From Nephrocerus scutellatus (lineage: Eukaryota > Arthropoda > Insecta > Diptera > Pipunculidae), in the NCBI GenBank assembly GCA_947095585.1, contig OX352761.1, positions 66,295,823 through 66,359,822 on the forward strand: a stretch of 64,000 nt of DNA, in the 5' to 3' direction. Below are positions 21,613 to 31,865 of the stretch, in pieces. The translations under genes and the position numbers were made by a program. Under the pieces are notes generated by a model. It ran no database searches, was not told the origin of the DNA, and was given only the letters and a program-made list of their open reading frames with translations. Position 1 is the stretch's first letter. The number at the start of each line of letters is the position of its first letter.

Positions 21613-22223
21613 GGTCTAAAATATTTTGTTGACCAGACGATTGCTAATAGTTCTTTTTCAATGGTGCTGTAATTTATTTCATGTTCATTTAATGTTCTGC
21701 TAGCGTAACATATCGGATGATTATTTTGAGAAAGTATTGCTCCTAAAGCATAATTACTAGCATCTGTTGTAAGGGTAAAATTTTTATTGAAATCGGGATA
21801 ACTTAATATTGGATCATTTATTAATAATTTTTTAAGTGTGTTAAAACTTTCTTGATATTTTATATTTGAAATGTCTAATTTAGCATTCTTTTTTAAGAAT
21901 AATGTCATTGGCTTTGCTATTAATGAATAGTCTTTAATGAATTTTCTGTAATAACCCGTTAGTCCTAAAAATTGTTTAATTTGTTTCTTAGTTTTGGGTA
22001 TTGGAAATTTATTTACGCATTCTATTTTTTTTGGATTTGGCTTTATTCCGTTTTGTGTCACAATGTGTCCAAGAAATTCTGTTTCTTTCTTTAGAAATTC
22101 TGATTTATCTAATTGAATTTTTAGATTTGCTTTCCTTAAGCAATTAAGATTAAATTGATTGAATGTATATGCTCTTGTATTGAAGTAGAGAAGATGATAA
22201 TGTCGTCCAGATAGACTAAACAA
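21585..22223 (-). pseudogene. pol: Gypsy-1 RT C-terminus and RNase H
   Basis: Carries [34 protein letters not shown] (RT thumb), [18 protein letters not shown] (first RNase H Asp, about 21740-21790) and [19 protein letters not shown]. Its N-terminus overlaps the RT frame: a 1-nt change near 22150 shifts the two. At its end a roughly 10-nt loss after FRPYLY shifts it relative to the integrase frame and gives the stop at 21585. In an intact element these parts form one Pol polyprotein. Confidence 0.85.
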
Positions 22224-23482
22224 ATCTTATTGATATAATCCTTTAAGATATTGTTCATAAGTCTTTGAAATGTCGGTGGGGCTGTCTTCAGTCCAAATGG
22301 CATTCTTAAGAATTCATAATGTCCTCCTTCTACGCAAAAGGCTGTTTTATGAATATCTTTTTCCTCAATTTCTATTTGATGAAATCCCTTAGCTAAATCA
22401 AGGGTTGTGAAATACTGGCATCTGCCCAGTTTATCTAATATATCATCAATATTTGGTAGAGGGTACTTGTCGTCTATTGTAACTTCATTTAGTTTACGAT
22501 AGTCTATGACAAGCCTCCACTTTTGTTTTCCACTGGCGTCGACCTTTTTCGGTACAATCCACACAGGGGCTGAATAAGGCGAATGGCTCGGCCTTATAAT
22601 ATTATTTTTGAGGAGTTCTTGAATCTGGGTTTTGACTTCATCTTTATGTATGTAAGGATATCTGTATGACTTCGCGTTTATTGGTACATTATCAGTGGTA
22701 CGTATTTCATGTTTAATTGCATTTGTAAAAGAGAGATTTGAATTTTCTTGATAAAAAATGTTTGAATATTGGTTAATTATTTTCAATAATTTTTGTTTCT
22801 CTTCTGCATTGAGATGTTGAGTTCGTATTTGTTCCGTTAATGATTTATTATTATATTCTTCTATTATAGAGAAATTTTTTATATTAACTTCTTCAATTTC
22901 ATTTGGATTTATTTCAAATGAACCTTGGCATTTTACATTCGTTTGAACTTCAATCTTATGATTTTCAACATTGTAAATTCCTTCATCAAAAATTATTTCG
23001 TTTTTCAAGAACTTCTGCTTCTTGAGGTAAACTAATCCTTCTTGTTGATTCACCAATAACTGTACAGTATGTTTGTTTGATCTTTCAAACAACATTTGTA
23101 TAGTTTGTCCATTGATTTCTAATAGATTATGTTTATAATCTATTTTAGCGTTAAATCGTTTTAGTATGTCGTTTCCAATAATACCGTCGTATTTGTCATG
23201 GAACGCGCAGACTAAAAAGTCAATTTTTTGCTTTAGATCACCAAATTCTTTAAAAAGGGGAACTGATACTCTTTCAGTTACGTTTATATTATGTTGTAGT
23301 GTTTTAATTTGAATTTTATTAATTGGTACTTTCCATTTAGGATTACAAAGACCTGGATTTATAATAGAGTTTGTTGCTCCAGTATCGATAATAAATTTTA
23401 ATGGATTTTTATTAGATTTGATTTTTACATATGGTAAATCTCCTCCGAGGCTTGTAAGTGAAAATTTTCGCTTGTTTCGCAT
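22136..23482 (-). CDS. pol: Gypsy-1 protease and reverse transcriptase
   Basis: 448 residues. Retropepsin motif [15 protein letters not shown] near 23345-23395 and the flap-like [11 protein letters not shown] near 23165-23200. [41 protein letters not shown] (catalytic Asp), [19 protein letters not shown] and [12 protein letters not shown] (YLDD, about 22195-22225). It overlaps the end of gag by 58 nt (23425-23482) in the -1 frame, the usual arrangement for gag-pol frameshifting. The frame is lost soon after YLDD, near 22150. Confidence 0.9.
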   Translation of the reverse strand: MRNKRKFSLTSLGGDLPYVKIKSNKNPLKFIIDTGATNSIINPGLCNPKWKVPINKIQIKTLQHNINVTERVSVPLFKEFGDLKQKIDFLVCAFHDKYDGIIGNDILKRFNAKIDYKHNLLEINGQTIQMLFERSNKHTVQLLVNQQEGLVYLKKQKFLKNEIIFDEGIYNVENHKIEVQTNVKCQGSFEINPNEIEEVNIKNFSIIEEYNNKSLTEQIRTQHLNAEEKQKLLKIINQYSNIFYQENSNLSFTNAIKHEIRTTDNVPINAKSYRYPYIHKDEVKTQIQELLKNNIIRPSHSPYSAPVWIVPKKVDASGKQKWRLVIDYRKLNEVTIDDKYPLPNIDDILDKLGRCQYFTTLDLAKGFHQIEIEEKDIHKTAFCVEGGHYEFLRMPFGLKTAPPTFQRLMNNILKDYINKICLVYLDDIIIFSTSIQEHIHSINLILIA

Positions 23483-24582
23483 TTATTTATGTCCATAGGT
23501 TCGACAGTTTGATTTTGTTGGATATCAGGCAAATTATTTGGAATGTCACTTGTGAATTGATGATAATTTGGTTGTCTATAATTATTATAACTATTATTTC
23601 TATAATTATTGAACTGTCTGTTCTTATTCTGATATTGATCGGATCTATAATTATTATAGCTATCATTTTTATAATTGTTGAACTGCCTGTTCCTATTCTG
23701 ATATTGGTCGGATCTATAATTATTATATTGTTTTTCTCTATTTTGTCTTTGGTCATTTTTATTAAATTGTTCTTTTTTATTCTGATTTGGTTCTGTCTGT
23801 CTGTATCTATAATTGTTAAGATGTTCATTTCTGTTTGGGTTTTGTTGGTATTTATTTCCATATTCTTGTTTATTTGGAGAAAAATTATTATTTTTATTGT
23901 AATTATTATTATAACGTATTTTCCTATTATTATTGTGATTATAGAATGGTTCTGGATTTGATTGATCTGCGTAACCTGTTTTACTAAGTATATCAATTGC
24001 TGATTCTAAATTCTCAGGATTTCTACAAATTAGAATTGTTTTCATTGGTTCAGGTATTTTATTTTTAAATATATCAAGTGCAGTACGTATGTTATTTAAT
24101 GAACATTCGTTCGCTATTTTACCAGGGCCAGTTACTAATAAAGTTTTGTTATTTAATTTTCGTAGTTTATCTTTTATTTCGTTGAAAAAACCTAAAACAT
24201 TGTTTTTGAAAGTAACACCTCTCAATTCGTCGAAAAGTTGTTCTACACTACGTCTTTCGGCAAAGTTATTTTGTAAAACGATTTTGATATCATTCCAAGC
24301 AATGGCTTGGGTATTAATTTCTATTACTTCTCTAGCTTTTCTGATAAGTTTGCTTCTTATTATGTCCGAAAATAAATATTGAGAAAGGTCATCGTAAGTT
24401 ATTAATAGGGGATTTATTCTGTCTACTAAATTAGTGAATGTTAATAAGTTGTCCGAATTTCCGTCAAAGTAAGGAAGGGCGTTTAGGTATTTAATAGGAT
24501 TTAGGATTATTTTATTTTCTAAGATAATATTTTTTTCTTGCATCAAATTATCTTGCATTAAATTATTTACTTGATTTTCCAT
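23425..24582 (-). CDS. gag: Gypsy-1 Gag
   Basis: 385 residues from ATG at 24582. The N-terminal half has the errantivirus capsid look (LPYFDGNSDNLLTFTNLVDR, FAERRSVEQLFDELRGVTF). The C-terminal half is Asn/Gln/Arg/Tyr-rich with repeats of YRSDQYQNRNRQFNNY (about 23600-23760) and no CCHC zinc knuckle, as in gypsy/17.6-type Gag, where a basic tail binds RNA. The frame is intact. The antisense strand shows a long hydrophobic shadow ORF caused by this composition. Confidence 0.9.
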   Translation of the reverse strand: MENQVNNLMQDNLMQEKNIILENKIILNPIKYLNALPYFDGNSDNLLTFTNLVDRINPLLITYDDLSQYLFSDIIRSKLIRKAREVIEINTQAIAWNDIKIVLQNNFAERRSVEQLFDELRGVTFKNNVLGFFNEIKDKLRKLNNKTLLVTGPGKIANECSLNNIRTALDIFKNKIPEPMKTILICRNPENLESAIDILSKTGYADQSNPEPFYNHNNNRKIRYNNNYNKNNNFSPNKQEYGNKYQQNPNRNEHLNNYRYRQTEPNQNKKEQFNKNDQRQNREKQYNNYRSDQYQNRNRQFNNYKNDSYNNYRSDQYQNKNRQFNNYRNNSYNNYRQPNYHQFTSDIPNNLPDIQQNQTVEPMDINKCETSENFHLQASEEIYHM

Positions 24583-24808
24583 TTTGATTTTATTAAATAT
24601 TTGTTTGTAATAATAAAAAAAATAAAGTAACCTTATATTTTATATATATAATCAAAATTGTAGATTTTATTTGTTAAAAATTATTTAAATTGTGTATATA
24701 TTTTTTAATAGTAAAAATGTCTATGATTTCACCTTGATTTAATTTTCAGATCAGCAATTTGATGATAAATATTGATTGATGTTCTTTGTTAATTTATTAT
24801 GTTGAATC

Positions 24809-24935
24809 GTCTTTAATTTGTCTTCTAGTGATATTGTGAATAATCGTCTTTTTATTTGTCTTCTAATGGTGCTGCGGAGAAGTGTCTTTGATTTGTCTTC
24901 TAATGATGCTGCGGATAATTGTCTTTGATTCTTCT
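24809..24935. repeat. 37-bp tandem repeat in Gypsy-1 leader
   Basis: GTCTTT..TTTGTCTTCTA recurs at 24809, 24846, 24884 and 24921 (spacing 37-38 bp), with GATGCTGCGGATAAT between copies. Confidence 0.85.
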
Positions 24936-24984
24936 TCTTTATGTTGATTTGACCAATAGTTTATTTTGTTAATGTTATTTATTT

Positions 24985-25290
24985 TGTAGAAAATGTTCGT
25001 AAAATTTTTCACTTATTTTTGTGAGTAATGCGATTATTTTTGTAAAAAAGTGTTTATAAAATTGGTTCACTTATTTTTGAAAATGATGTAATTATTTTTT
25101 TAAAAATGTTTATAAAAATGGTTCACTTATTTTTGTGAATAATGTAATTATTTTTGTAAAAATGTTTATAAAATTGGTTCACTTATTTTTGTAAATGATG
25201 TAATTATTTTTGTAAAAATGTTTATAAAAATGGTTCACTTATTTTTGTGAATAATGTAATTATTTTTGTAAAAATATTTGTAAAATTTCT
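24985..25290. repeat. 56-bp tandem repeat in Gypsy-1 leader
   Basis: GTTCACTTATTTTTGT recurs at about 25009, 25065, 25121, 25177 and 25233, an exact 56-bp period. Each unit also holds AATGTAATTATTTTTGTAAA. Looser copies continue to about 25390. Confidence 0.9.
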
Positions 25291-25463
25291 GCACTTCTGC
25301 TGTAGAAATTTTGTTCACTATTATTGCGAATAATGCAATAATTTTCGTAGAATTTTGTGAAATTTCTGCACTTCTGCTCTAAAATTTTTTTTTTTCACTT
25401 TTGTTGTTGTGGAGTGCTTTAAATTTTTTTTAAAAAAAATAAGTCTTAGTTGACTAGCACTAC

Positions 25464-25479
25464 CCTACCGACTGCGCCA
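25464..25479 (-). other. Gypsy-1 primer-binding site (tRNA-Ser)
   Basis: The plus strand reads CCTACCGACTGCGCCA, the 3' end of insect tRNA-Ser with CCA. The element strand therefore has TGGCGCAGTCGGTAGG next to the 5' LTR, as in 17.6/297-type elements. Confidence 0.85.
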
Positions 25480-26853
25480 ATTATGTTTTCAATGTAACTT
25501 AGTAAATTTTAAAAAAGATCTTTCTTTATTAAAATAATATTACAAGTCACAAGAAAATTATTTAAGACAATATCTTTATTGAATGATTCTATATCCTGTA
25601 TCACTGTGTATAAATTTGTAGAATGGAAGTGTTAATAATACAATCCATTAACTTAATGAATACCAGATACTTAATGAATGTTGGATGGAAACTTAATGAA
25701 TCCCGGATACTTAATGAATAATGAATTTAGATTAGATTAATATATTTTATTAAACATTTAGATATTATACAATTTTTACTTAAAAACTAAACTTATAACT
25801 ATTTTTATTAAGTGTCGGCTCAACAATAGGGGCCCGACGTATTTACATTGTCTTTTTTTGTATTGTTTATTATTAAACAATATTTTTTACTACTTAATCT
25901 ACTACATGTTTATTTTTAAAGCAATTTAATTTTAAACGATAAATTTTAAAATAAAATAAAAATGAAGAATAATATTAAAAGGGGGTATAAACAGGGCGAT
26001 CTTCAGCCTCTGTAATTTTGATTGCTGGCCTTCTCGTAGAAAGAGACGTCTTGATTATTAAAGATGTCGTCAAATCTAGCATCTGTGAATCCTCTGATGT
26101 TTATATAGCAGTGGCTTGGCTCGATTTCTTCGATTCTCAGTCCTTGCATCTCCGGACTTGGATGTGTTTCCAACCCATCAACGAATTTCTTTGCCATTCG
26201 GAACAAGTGGTCGGTTATGGGCAGCAGACCTGCCGCGTCGTAAAGCCTTGCACTCGAGACAAACTTATAGCTGTTTGGCACCCTCCAGAGTCCTGTACAG
26301 ATCCTAAGTAGCTTCCTTTCAAATAGGGAGATCTTCTTCATCGTTGTTGGTGAGACCATGAATAATGAATACTGAATGCCTCTGCTTTTTTACTTATTTC
26401 TATATACTTATTTTGTTATGTGATCCAACTTGTGTTGTGAAATAGTTTTGGACTTTGAACTTGTTTTCGTCTTTGAGGACGTAAACATGTTATTGTCTTA
26501 GATCTGATTTGAGATAAGGTTGTTTTCATGTTCTAACATGTTTTGAATAGATATCTAAATTCGTCGTAATTGACCATCTGGCGTTTTGATCATTGATTGG
26601 CCTTGAATTGAAGATGGTAAACATGTTGACAAAATTCGTATTGTGAGATAAGATTGGCCTTGAATGTTAAAGGAGTAAACAAGATGATTTCATCATGTTG
26701 TGAAATTGGTAAACAAGATATGAAGTTGGATCGCATTTACATTATTCTTATTCTATGTGATTATGTGATTACATACTGTGAATATCTTATATTGTTATTC
26801 AGTATTTCTATATTATAACGGGTGCCTGTAGTGGGATATTCTCTATGTTAACA
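25479..26853 (-). repeat. Gypsy-1 5' LTR with nested LINE fragment
   Basis: LTR sequence at 25479-25726 and 26359-26853, interrupted by 632 bp of LINE. Apart from that it matches the 3' LTR with about five substitutions (for example ATCTTTATT against ATCTTCATT). Confidence 0.95.
25727..26358 (-). mobile_element. 5'-truncated Jockey-like LINE in the Gypsy-1 LTR
   Basis: Flanked by the 12-bp duplication TGAATAATGAAT (25715-25726 and 26359-26370). The element 3' end on the left is AATCTAATCTAA-like with no long poly-A. Coding frame 26003-26358 on the minus strand: MKKISLFERKLLRICTGLWR and SSARLYDAAGLLPITDHLF, the C-terminal region of Jockey-clade polymerases. 5' truncation and a TSD are usual for LINE insertion. 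Confidence 0.85.
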
Positions 26854-26859
26854 GATAGC

Positions 26860-27487
26860 CTCATGCTCATATATTGCTCTCTTTAAATGAGCAAGATAAA
26901 ATTGTTAACTCTACCGATATTGATAAGGTTGTATCTGCAGAGATTCCTAACAATGAAACACATCCTTCATTGCATGAATATGTTGTAAAACACCTGATGA
27001 ACGGTCCATGCGGTGTCCTTAATCCAAATTCAGTATGTATGAGAGATGAAAAATGCACAAAATATTATCTAAAACGATTTAATGAATTTACATGAGAAAC
27101 ATTAAATGGATATCCATTATACAAAAGGCGTGATAATGGAATTAATGTTAAAGTTCGCGGTAGTTGCCTCGACAATCGTCATCGTACCATACAATCCGTA
27201 ATTACACGACAAATTTATTGGCCATATAAATGTTGAAGTATGCACTACAATTAAAAGTGTTAAATACGTTTATAAATACGTGTATAAAGGCTATGACAGT
27301 GCATCAGTGGAATTAGGTTCAAAGAGAAATGAACCAGGTCAAGAAATACAAATTGATAAATTTTTAAAATGGCCGTTATGTCGGATCAAGTGAAGTTGTA
27401 TGGCGCATCTATGAATTACCAATGCATTTTCAATCACATGTCATCTTTAGACTTGACATTCATTTACCGCGCAGACAAAATATTTAC
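26860..27487 (+). pseudogene. Helitron-1 Rep nuclease region
   Basis: Starts directly at the HUH motif PHAHILLSLNEQDK (26859 on) and continues SAEIPNNETHPSLHEYVVKH and MNGPCGVLNPNSVCM...KCTKYYLKRF. Further frames give NGYPLYKRR, LDNRH, HINVEVCTTIKSVKYVYKYV with YKGYD (the paired catalytic tyrosines, near 27262-27297) and IYELPMHFQSHV. Frame shifts near 27095, 27200 and 27370 break it. In Helitrons this domain nicks and joins single strands for rolling-circle transfer. It is followed by a MITE inserted in the segment NIYFRE. Confidence 0.85.
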
Positions 27488-27814
27488 GCCTAAAACACAA
27501 ACACGCTTCGTCTTCGTCTGACGTTTACGAGTTCAGCCATATGATTTCAATGCATCCTAACACAATGTCGCTTCGGCTTCAACGTTTCGTTTGGCAATCG
27601 TAAAGAAAAACGTAATGTTACGTAACGAAGCTACAAACCAAAGCTCTAGTCAAAAATGCTGAACATTTGCTTTATCTGACAGTTCAAAGCAGAGAACTGT
27701 GGCAGAACTTTCATTTGAGAAATGCCATATAGAGAAAAGTCATTCAAAGCAAATTCAAAGCGGCTGCATCGTAACGCAGCGAAGACGAAGCTGAAGCGTG
27801 TTTGTGTTTCAGGC
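27488..27814. mobile_element. 327-bp MITE with about 30-bp terminal inverted repeats
   Basis: The left end GCCTAAAACACAAACACGCT and the reverse complement of the right end, GCCTGAAACACAAACACGCT, match at 19 of 20 positions, and similarity continues (TTCGTCTTCG). Flanks are TTTAC (27483-27487) and ATTAC (27815-27819), a likely 5-bp TSD with one change. Removing it brings the Helitron frame together. The interior has no coding capacity. Confidence 0.8.
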
Positions 27815-28426
27815 ATTACTTTCGAGAAGAGCAAAAACGTCAATCAATTGAAAACAAACAAAATTATTTTTTTGAATTGAATCGATCAGCGCATATAAGT
27901 ATATTGAAATTCCTTTGCGTTATGTGTGGGAAGATTCCCAATAAAAAATTGAAGAAGAGAAGACGTGGAGGTGGTAAAATCATTACACGCATATGCATAT
28001 ATATTATCACCAAAGGACATCGAACTTTTCAATTTGCGATGGCTTTTATTACACACAATTATTACATTTTTTTTATTTTTTATTTAGAGACTCATTGCCA
28101 AGGGAGGACTTCCTGAATGACTTGCGTCACGGCAATAAGTTGGGCTAAGCCCTTTATTAAAATTCAAATAGAATAAAAATCGAAGGAATGTGATATACAA
28201 TATATCACATTCCTCACGTTTGTAGCCGGTTTCAAATTATTTTCTCAGAATTCTCTCTGATTCATTGAAAAAGCAATACGAAAAAACGAACACGAAACTA
28301 AAACAACACGAGTCCAAATGCTTTCATCAATGAATCATGGTCAGGGAAACACTACAAAAAACCTTGACCAAGAAAATATTACAAATCTAATTCTTAAAAA
28401 TAATGTAAATAATACTCATAAAAATT
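27815..28426 (+). pseudogene. Helitron-1 middle region
   Basis: After the MITE the frame gives FREEQKRQSIENKQN and YFELNRSA, then in another frame RRGGGKIITRI and later LPREDFLNDLRHGNK. These fit the Helitron segment between Rep and helicase, but shifts and deletions are many, and 28180-28426 has no recognisable frame. Confidence 0.6.
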
Positions 28427-28815
28427 AAATTTTTTTTAAAATATATATTTAATAAACCGCTTACAGCTTCAGGAAGTTGTTAACGGCTAATTTTAAGGCC
28501 TGCAGATTATAAGATTCGGGAAACACGGGCTCGAACAATTGATTCCACATCGAAGAGACTCTCGGAAAAAAGGAGAATTTAAAGTGTTCGGTTCCACATG
28601 AAAAAAGTTTTAAGGCCTTGATTGGACCTTAAACGAGTGTTTACGTTGCTGACAAAAGGACCTGGAACTAGAGAACGCGTTTCTAAAGAACATCTACCGT
28701 TGTAAAATTTGTAGAAAACAGATTTCGTCTGTGCTCCAAAGTATCAAGAGACGAAGTATTGGTTACATCGTTTATCAAACGAATAACTCTATTCTATTCA
28801 TTGGGGTAATGATAT
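28427..28815 (-). pseudogene. LINE C-terminal fragment inside Helitron-1
   Basis: The minus strand encodes FFPRVSSMWNQLFEPVFPES, YNLQALKLAVNNFLK and, upstream, SFVSNVNTRLRSNQGLK, the C-terminal end of an APE-type LINE polymerase distinct from LINE-1/2. Its 3' tail is the A/T-rich stretch 28427-28455. Helitron coding resumes at about 28818 (SEDFLSDYNEEVSFNRAL). Confidence 0.75.
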
Positions 28816-30030
28816 GAATTTAAAGTATATCTTAGTGAAGATTTTTTGAGTGATTACAACGAAGAAGTATCCTTTAATAGAGCTCTATAAGAAATTGAAG
28901 ACATTTTGAATGTGCATAATTTTTCTGTCAATAACTTGGTTTACCAGTCCCCACGTATTCACAGAGAACAGAAGAAGCAAATGCTAATGGATCTAATGTT
29001 TTTCGTTTAACCGCCCATAAAGATTGTGAAAAAACATTCACACAAACAGCAATCACGGAGGAGTATAAGAAGCTAAATAGTAGCTATGGACGCTTTATAA
29101 ATTCATCAGCATTGATAATTATTGATGAAATTTCTATGTGCCTGCTGCAAGTGTTGAAAATCATAGATAGATTATTGCAGGATCTATATGCGATGAAAAT
29201 GATAAACATAAACCATTTGGAGGGAAAACGATACTTTTGTGCGGTGATTTTCGACAAATCTTATTAGTTGTCTTACATGGATCACGTGCATCTTTAATTG
29301 AAAATTGTATCGAGTTGGCATAAATTTGTTTATTTTCATAAAGTAGCATTTACTCAAAATATGAGAGCTTTACCAAGTGAAAAAGAATTTGTCAAATTCT
29401 TGAAAAAATAAATAAAAATAATTTTATTAATGAGGAGTATGGAAACATATCCGAAAACAAACTCTCAGATATCATATTAAAGTCAGTTATTTTATTTAGC
29501 AACTAAAAATGAAGTTGTACTTTTAATACTGATATACTGAATCGAATGCGAGGAGAACAAAAAAATATCAAAGCTACGATAAAATAATTTGTAATGATGA
29601 CAATGAAATCAATAACTAACTATCTAGCAGAGTTTTTTATTTCTTTGACTTTTAGTGTTTTGCCACCACATAAGTTAGTAATGAAAGTTAATTGCATCGT
29701 TTTACTGATGAAAAACTTAAGTACAAAGGAAGCGTTAGTCAATAGAACAAGAATGCGCATCAAGTGTATGCATTGTAATGCTATTGGTTGCGAAGTTTTA
29801 ACTTGAACCGCACGCAATACGAGAATTTTAATTTAATTCAATTAAATTTAATATATTCCGGTACTGTTTTACCATTTATATTTCAAAAAACTCAATTTCC
29901 AATAATACCTGCATTTGCGATTACAATAAGTCTCAAGGACAAATTTTGAATTTTATTGAGGCAGAACCACATGGTCAATTGTACGTCGTACGTAGAGTTC
30001 GATCATTCGATGGTTAGAGATTTTATATTT
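28816..30030 (+). pseudogene. Helitron-1 PIF1-like helicase region
   Basis: Fragments in order: SEDFLSDYNEEVSFNRAL, SLIIIDEISMCLLQV (Walker B-like DEIS, near 29115-29145), KPFGGKTILLCGDFRQILLV (29210-29265), FTQNMRALPSEKEF, LPPHKLVMKVNCIVLLMKNL (29655-29725), FPIIPAFAITI, NKSQGQILNF and HGQLYVVRRVRSFDG. Walker A is not found, and stops and shifts occur throughout. In intact Helitrons this SF1 helicase unwinds DNA during rolling-circle transposition. Confidence 0.85.
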
Positions 30031-30973
30031 ATTAACTAGCTAACCCGACAGACGTTGTCCTGTCCCACTTTCAATAAATTAGTTTGTAATCGTTTTGTGA
30101 ACTTGTGAAAAGCTATTTGTTTTGCGATATCGAGTCACAGTATCATTGTGTTACATTTTTTAATTTTGGGTCTTTTAGGGTCTTTTGGGGTTCTTTTGGG
30201 GGTCTTTAATGATTTTTGGGGATTTTGAGGGACTTTCGGAGGTCTTTTTGTGATTCTTTTCGGGGTCTTTTGGAGATCTTTTTGCCCACAAAATCAAGGA
30301 AGAAGCTGTCAAATGGCAATTGTACGTAACACAAACAATTGGAATCTATTGGAACAGAAATGAAATAACGACTTTTGCTGGACAGATCGCGAATCAACAC
30401 TAATTTAATTTTATTTTAAGTTAGGCTGGAATGCGTTTTTCCAAAGTTTTCGTTTCACCGAAAACATTCAATAGAGTTATTGCCTCAAAATATATCCAAT
30501 TTATCGTTTTCCAAATTTTCCCGAATTTTATTTTGCTAAAAATATCTCCGGGAACATAACGAACAAAACAATTTTTGCTGTTTATCCGAATTTTTCGACT
30601 TTCCTTTGTAATTGTCTTTGTTTCCTAGGACTATAACGAACAAAACAAAAAAGAATTACGCTAATCCATCGTTCGAACCGTGAGTTATGGTCGCGAGTTC
30701 ATACATAAATCCTATGGAAAACAGCACTTTCAGTTTCCGAATTTTACAATTTTCCGGGCATCTTTTCTATTTTTTTCCGCATAAACCTTATTCGGACTAT
30801 GGCGAATTTATAAAATAAAAGTTAGCCAAATCGGTCCAGTCGTTCTCAATTTTTTTTTTCACTTTATAACCTATTCTCATACCTACCAAATATACATAAA
30901 AAATTTCATAACAATCGGTCGAGCCGTTTCGGAGCAGTTGAGACCCGAACACCGTGACACGAGATTTTGAAAT
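30031..30973. other. Helitron-1 3' non-coding tail
   Basis: Begins CTAACCCGACAGACGTTGTC after the helicase. It holds a degenerate GGTCTTTTNGGG array (30165-30285) whose reverse complement recurs at 38285-38390, then AATCGGTC..GTTTCGGAGC-like sequence often found at insect repeat ends. No gene is seen. Confidence 0.55.
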
Positions 30974-31865
30974 TCTCTATATTAACTTCACTTTCCCGTG
31001 GCACGGATGTCGGTCGGCAGTCGGACGTCTGTCATGGAATCTTGCTATCAATTTTTAACCCACTTCCCATGGCCCGATTTTATTGAAATTTTGCATACAT
31101 ATGTATTTCCGGAGACAACACTTTCTATTAAATTTGAGGCCCCTCGGGCTGCTGGGTCGGGGGGCTCCCATACAAAAAATTTAAAAAATTTACCCGATTT
31201 TCTTCAAATTACACACATGTGTATACCCAATAAACAATACTTTTTCGAAAATTTGGTAGTGATCGGGTCCCGGGTTCGGCCGCAAGGCCCTTATAATTAC
31301 AATTTTTAAATATCTATACTGGCATCAGATATTCGTCGCCCTTTATGGACTGTGTGCGGTGTGTGCTGCGCAGTCGGTTGCGCTGCATGGTTTTGGTGGT
31401 AGAGAGAGAGAAATCTTAGCTCACGCACAAATGAACCCAGCAAATGAAACGAGACATAAATGTTTTATGCTTAATTCAACTTACATTTTTATTTACTGAA
31501 TTTTATTTTTATTGATGTCGTTTTTTGTTGTCGATATCAACTTACAGATAGAACAACAAGTTTTCGCAATATTCTGTCATTTCGCGTTTTAATAAATTAG
31601 TTCAGAGCAGTCAAAGAGTTCTCAAGATAAATGTTCGTGTTTCTTATTTGCTCAGAGTATGAGCGTGCTCTAAGTGCTCAGAATAAAATGATCTGAGAAT
31701 TTTCAATTTTAAAATCTGATGTCAAATGTCTGTTTCGATGATTTTCTCCTACAATAAAAAAAAATGGCCCAGGATCGAGGGGCTCCCATATCAATTTCTG
31801 CGATTAGAGAATTTAGATGAAAAATTTTAATTTTTATGGGTTGTTTTTTAATATTTATTAATATA
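30974..31865 (+). repeat. repeat X, copy in Helitron-1
   Basis: Begins TCTCTATATTAACTTCACTT (5' TC, Helitron-like) and carries 1-2 units of the roughly 120-bp tandem (CCCGATTTTATTGAAATTTT, CTGGGTCGGGGGGCTCCC). A GA microsatellite follows, then a conserved 3' half (TTTATGCTTAATTCAACTTA, TTGCTCAGAGTATGAGCGTG), and it ends near GGGTTGTTTTT. Two other long copies are on the opposite strand at 54466-55572 and 59823-61050, with a fragment at 33815. Confidence 0.8.

Larger units (their letters stand above)
24583..25463 (-). promoter_or_regulatory. Gypsy-1 5' leader
   Basis: Untranslated leader between PBS and gag start, about 880 bp, strongly AT-rich and without reading frames. It contains two tandem arrays (37 bp and 56 bp units, listed separately). 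In Drosophila gypsy the equivalent position holds the Su(Hw) insulator repeats; the sequence here is different. Confidence 0.7.
17922..26853 (-). mobile_element. Gypsy-1: young errantivirus-like Ty3/gypsy element
   Basis: Minus strand, 8.9 kb, with LTRs at 17922-18652 (3') and 25479-26853 (5', enlarged by a LINE insertion). The 6-bp TSD GATAGC is at 17916-17921 and 26854-26859. The PBS matches the 3' end of tRNA-Ser (25464-25479), and a G-rich polypurine tract abuts the 3' LTR (18653-18660). Order in element direction: leader with tandem repeats, gag, PR-RT, RNase H, integrase, env. LTRs differ at about 5 of 731 aligned positions. Lesions I can see: one near 22150, one near 21612, one near 19875. 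Confidence 0.95.

Noticed and set aside
23458..23961. Long hydrophobic ORF (167 aa, plus strand) that looks like a multi-span membrane protein
   Set aside because: It is the antisense of the Asn/Tyr/Gln-rich tail of Gypsy-1 gag; the hydrophobicity follows from that codon composition.
25464..25479. tRNA-Ser 3' end sequence suggesting a tRNA gene
   Set aside because: Only the last bases of the tRNA are present, exactly beside the LTR; this is the primer-binding site.
26018..26311. Two plus-strand ORFs opposite the LINE fragment in the Gypsy-1 LTR
   Set aside because: The minus strand carries the recognisable LINE polymerase motif; these are shadows.
27802..28116. 104-aa ORF starting in the MITE terminal repeat
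   Set aside because: It is a chance join of MITE end and Helitron remnants; the Helitron-like residues are in several frames.
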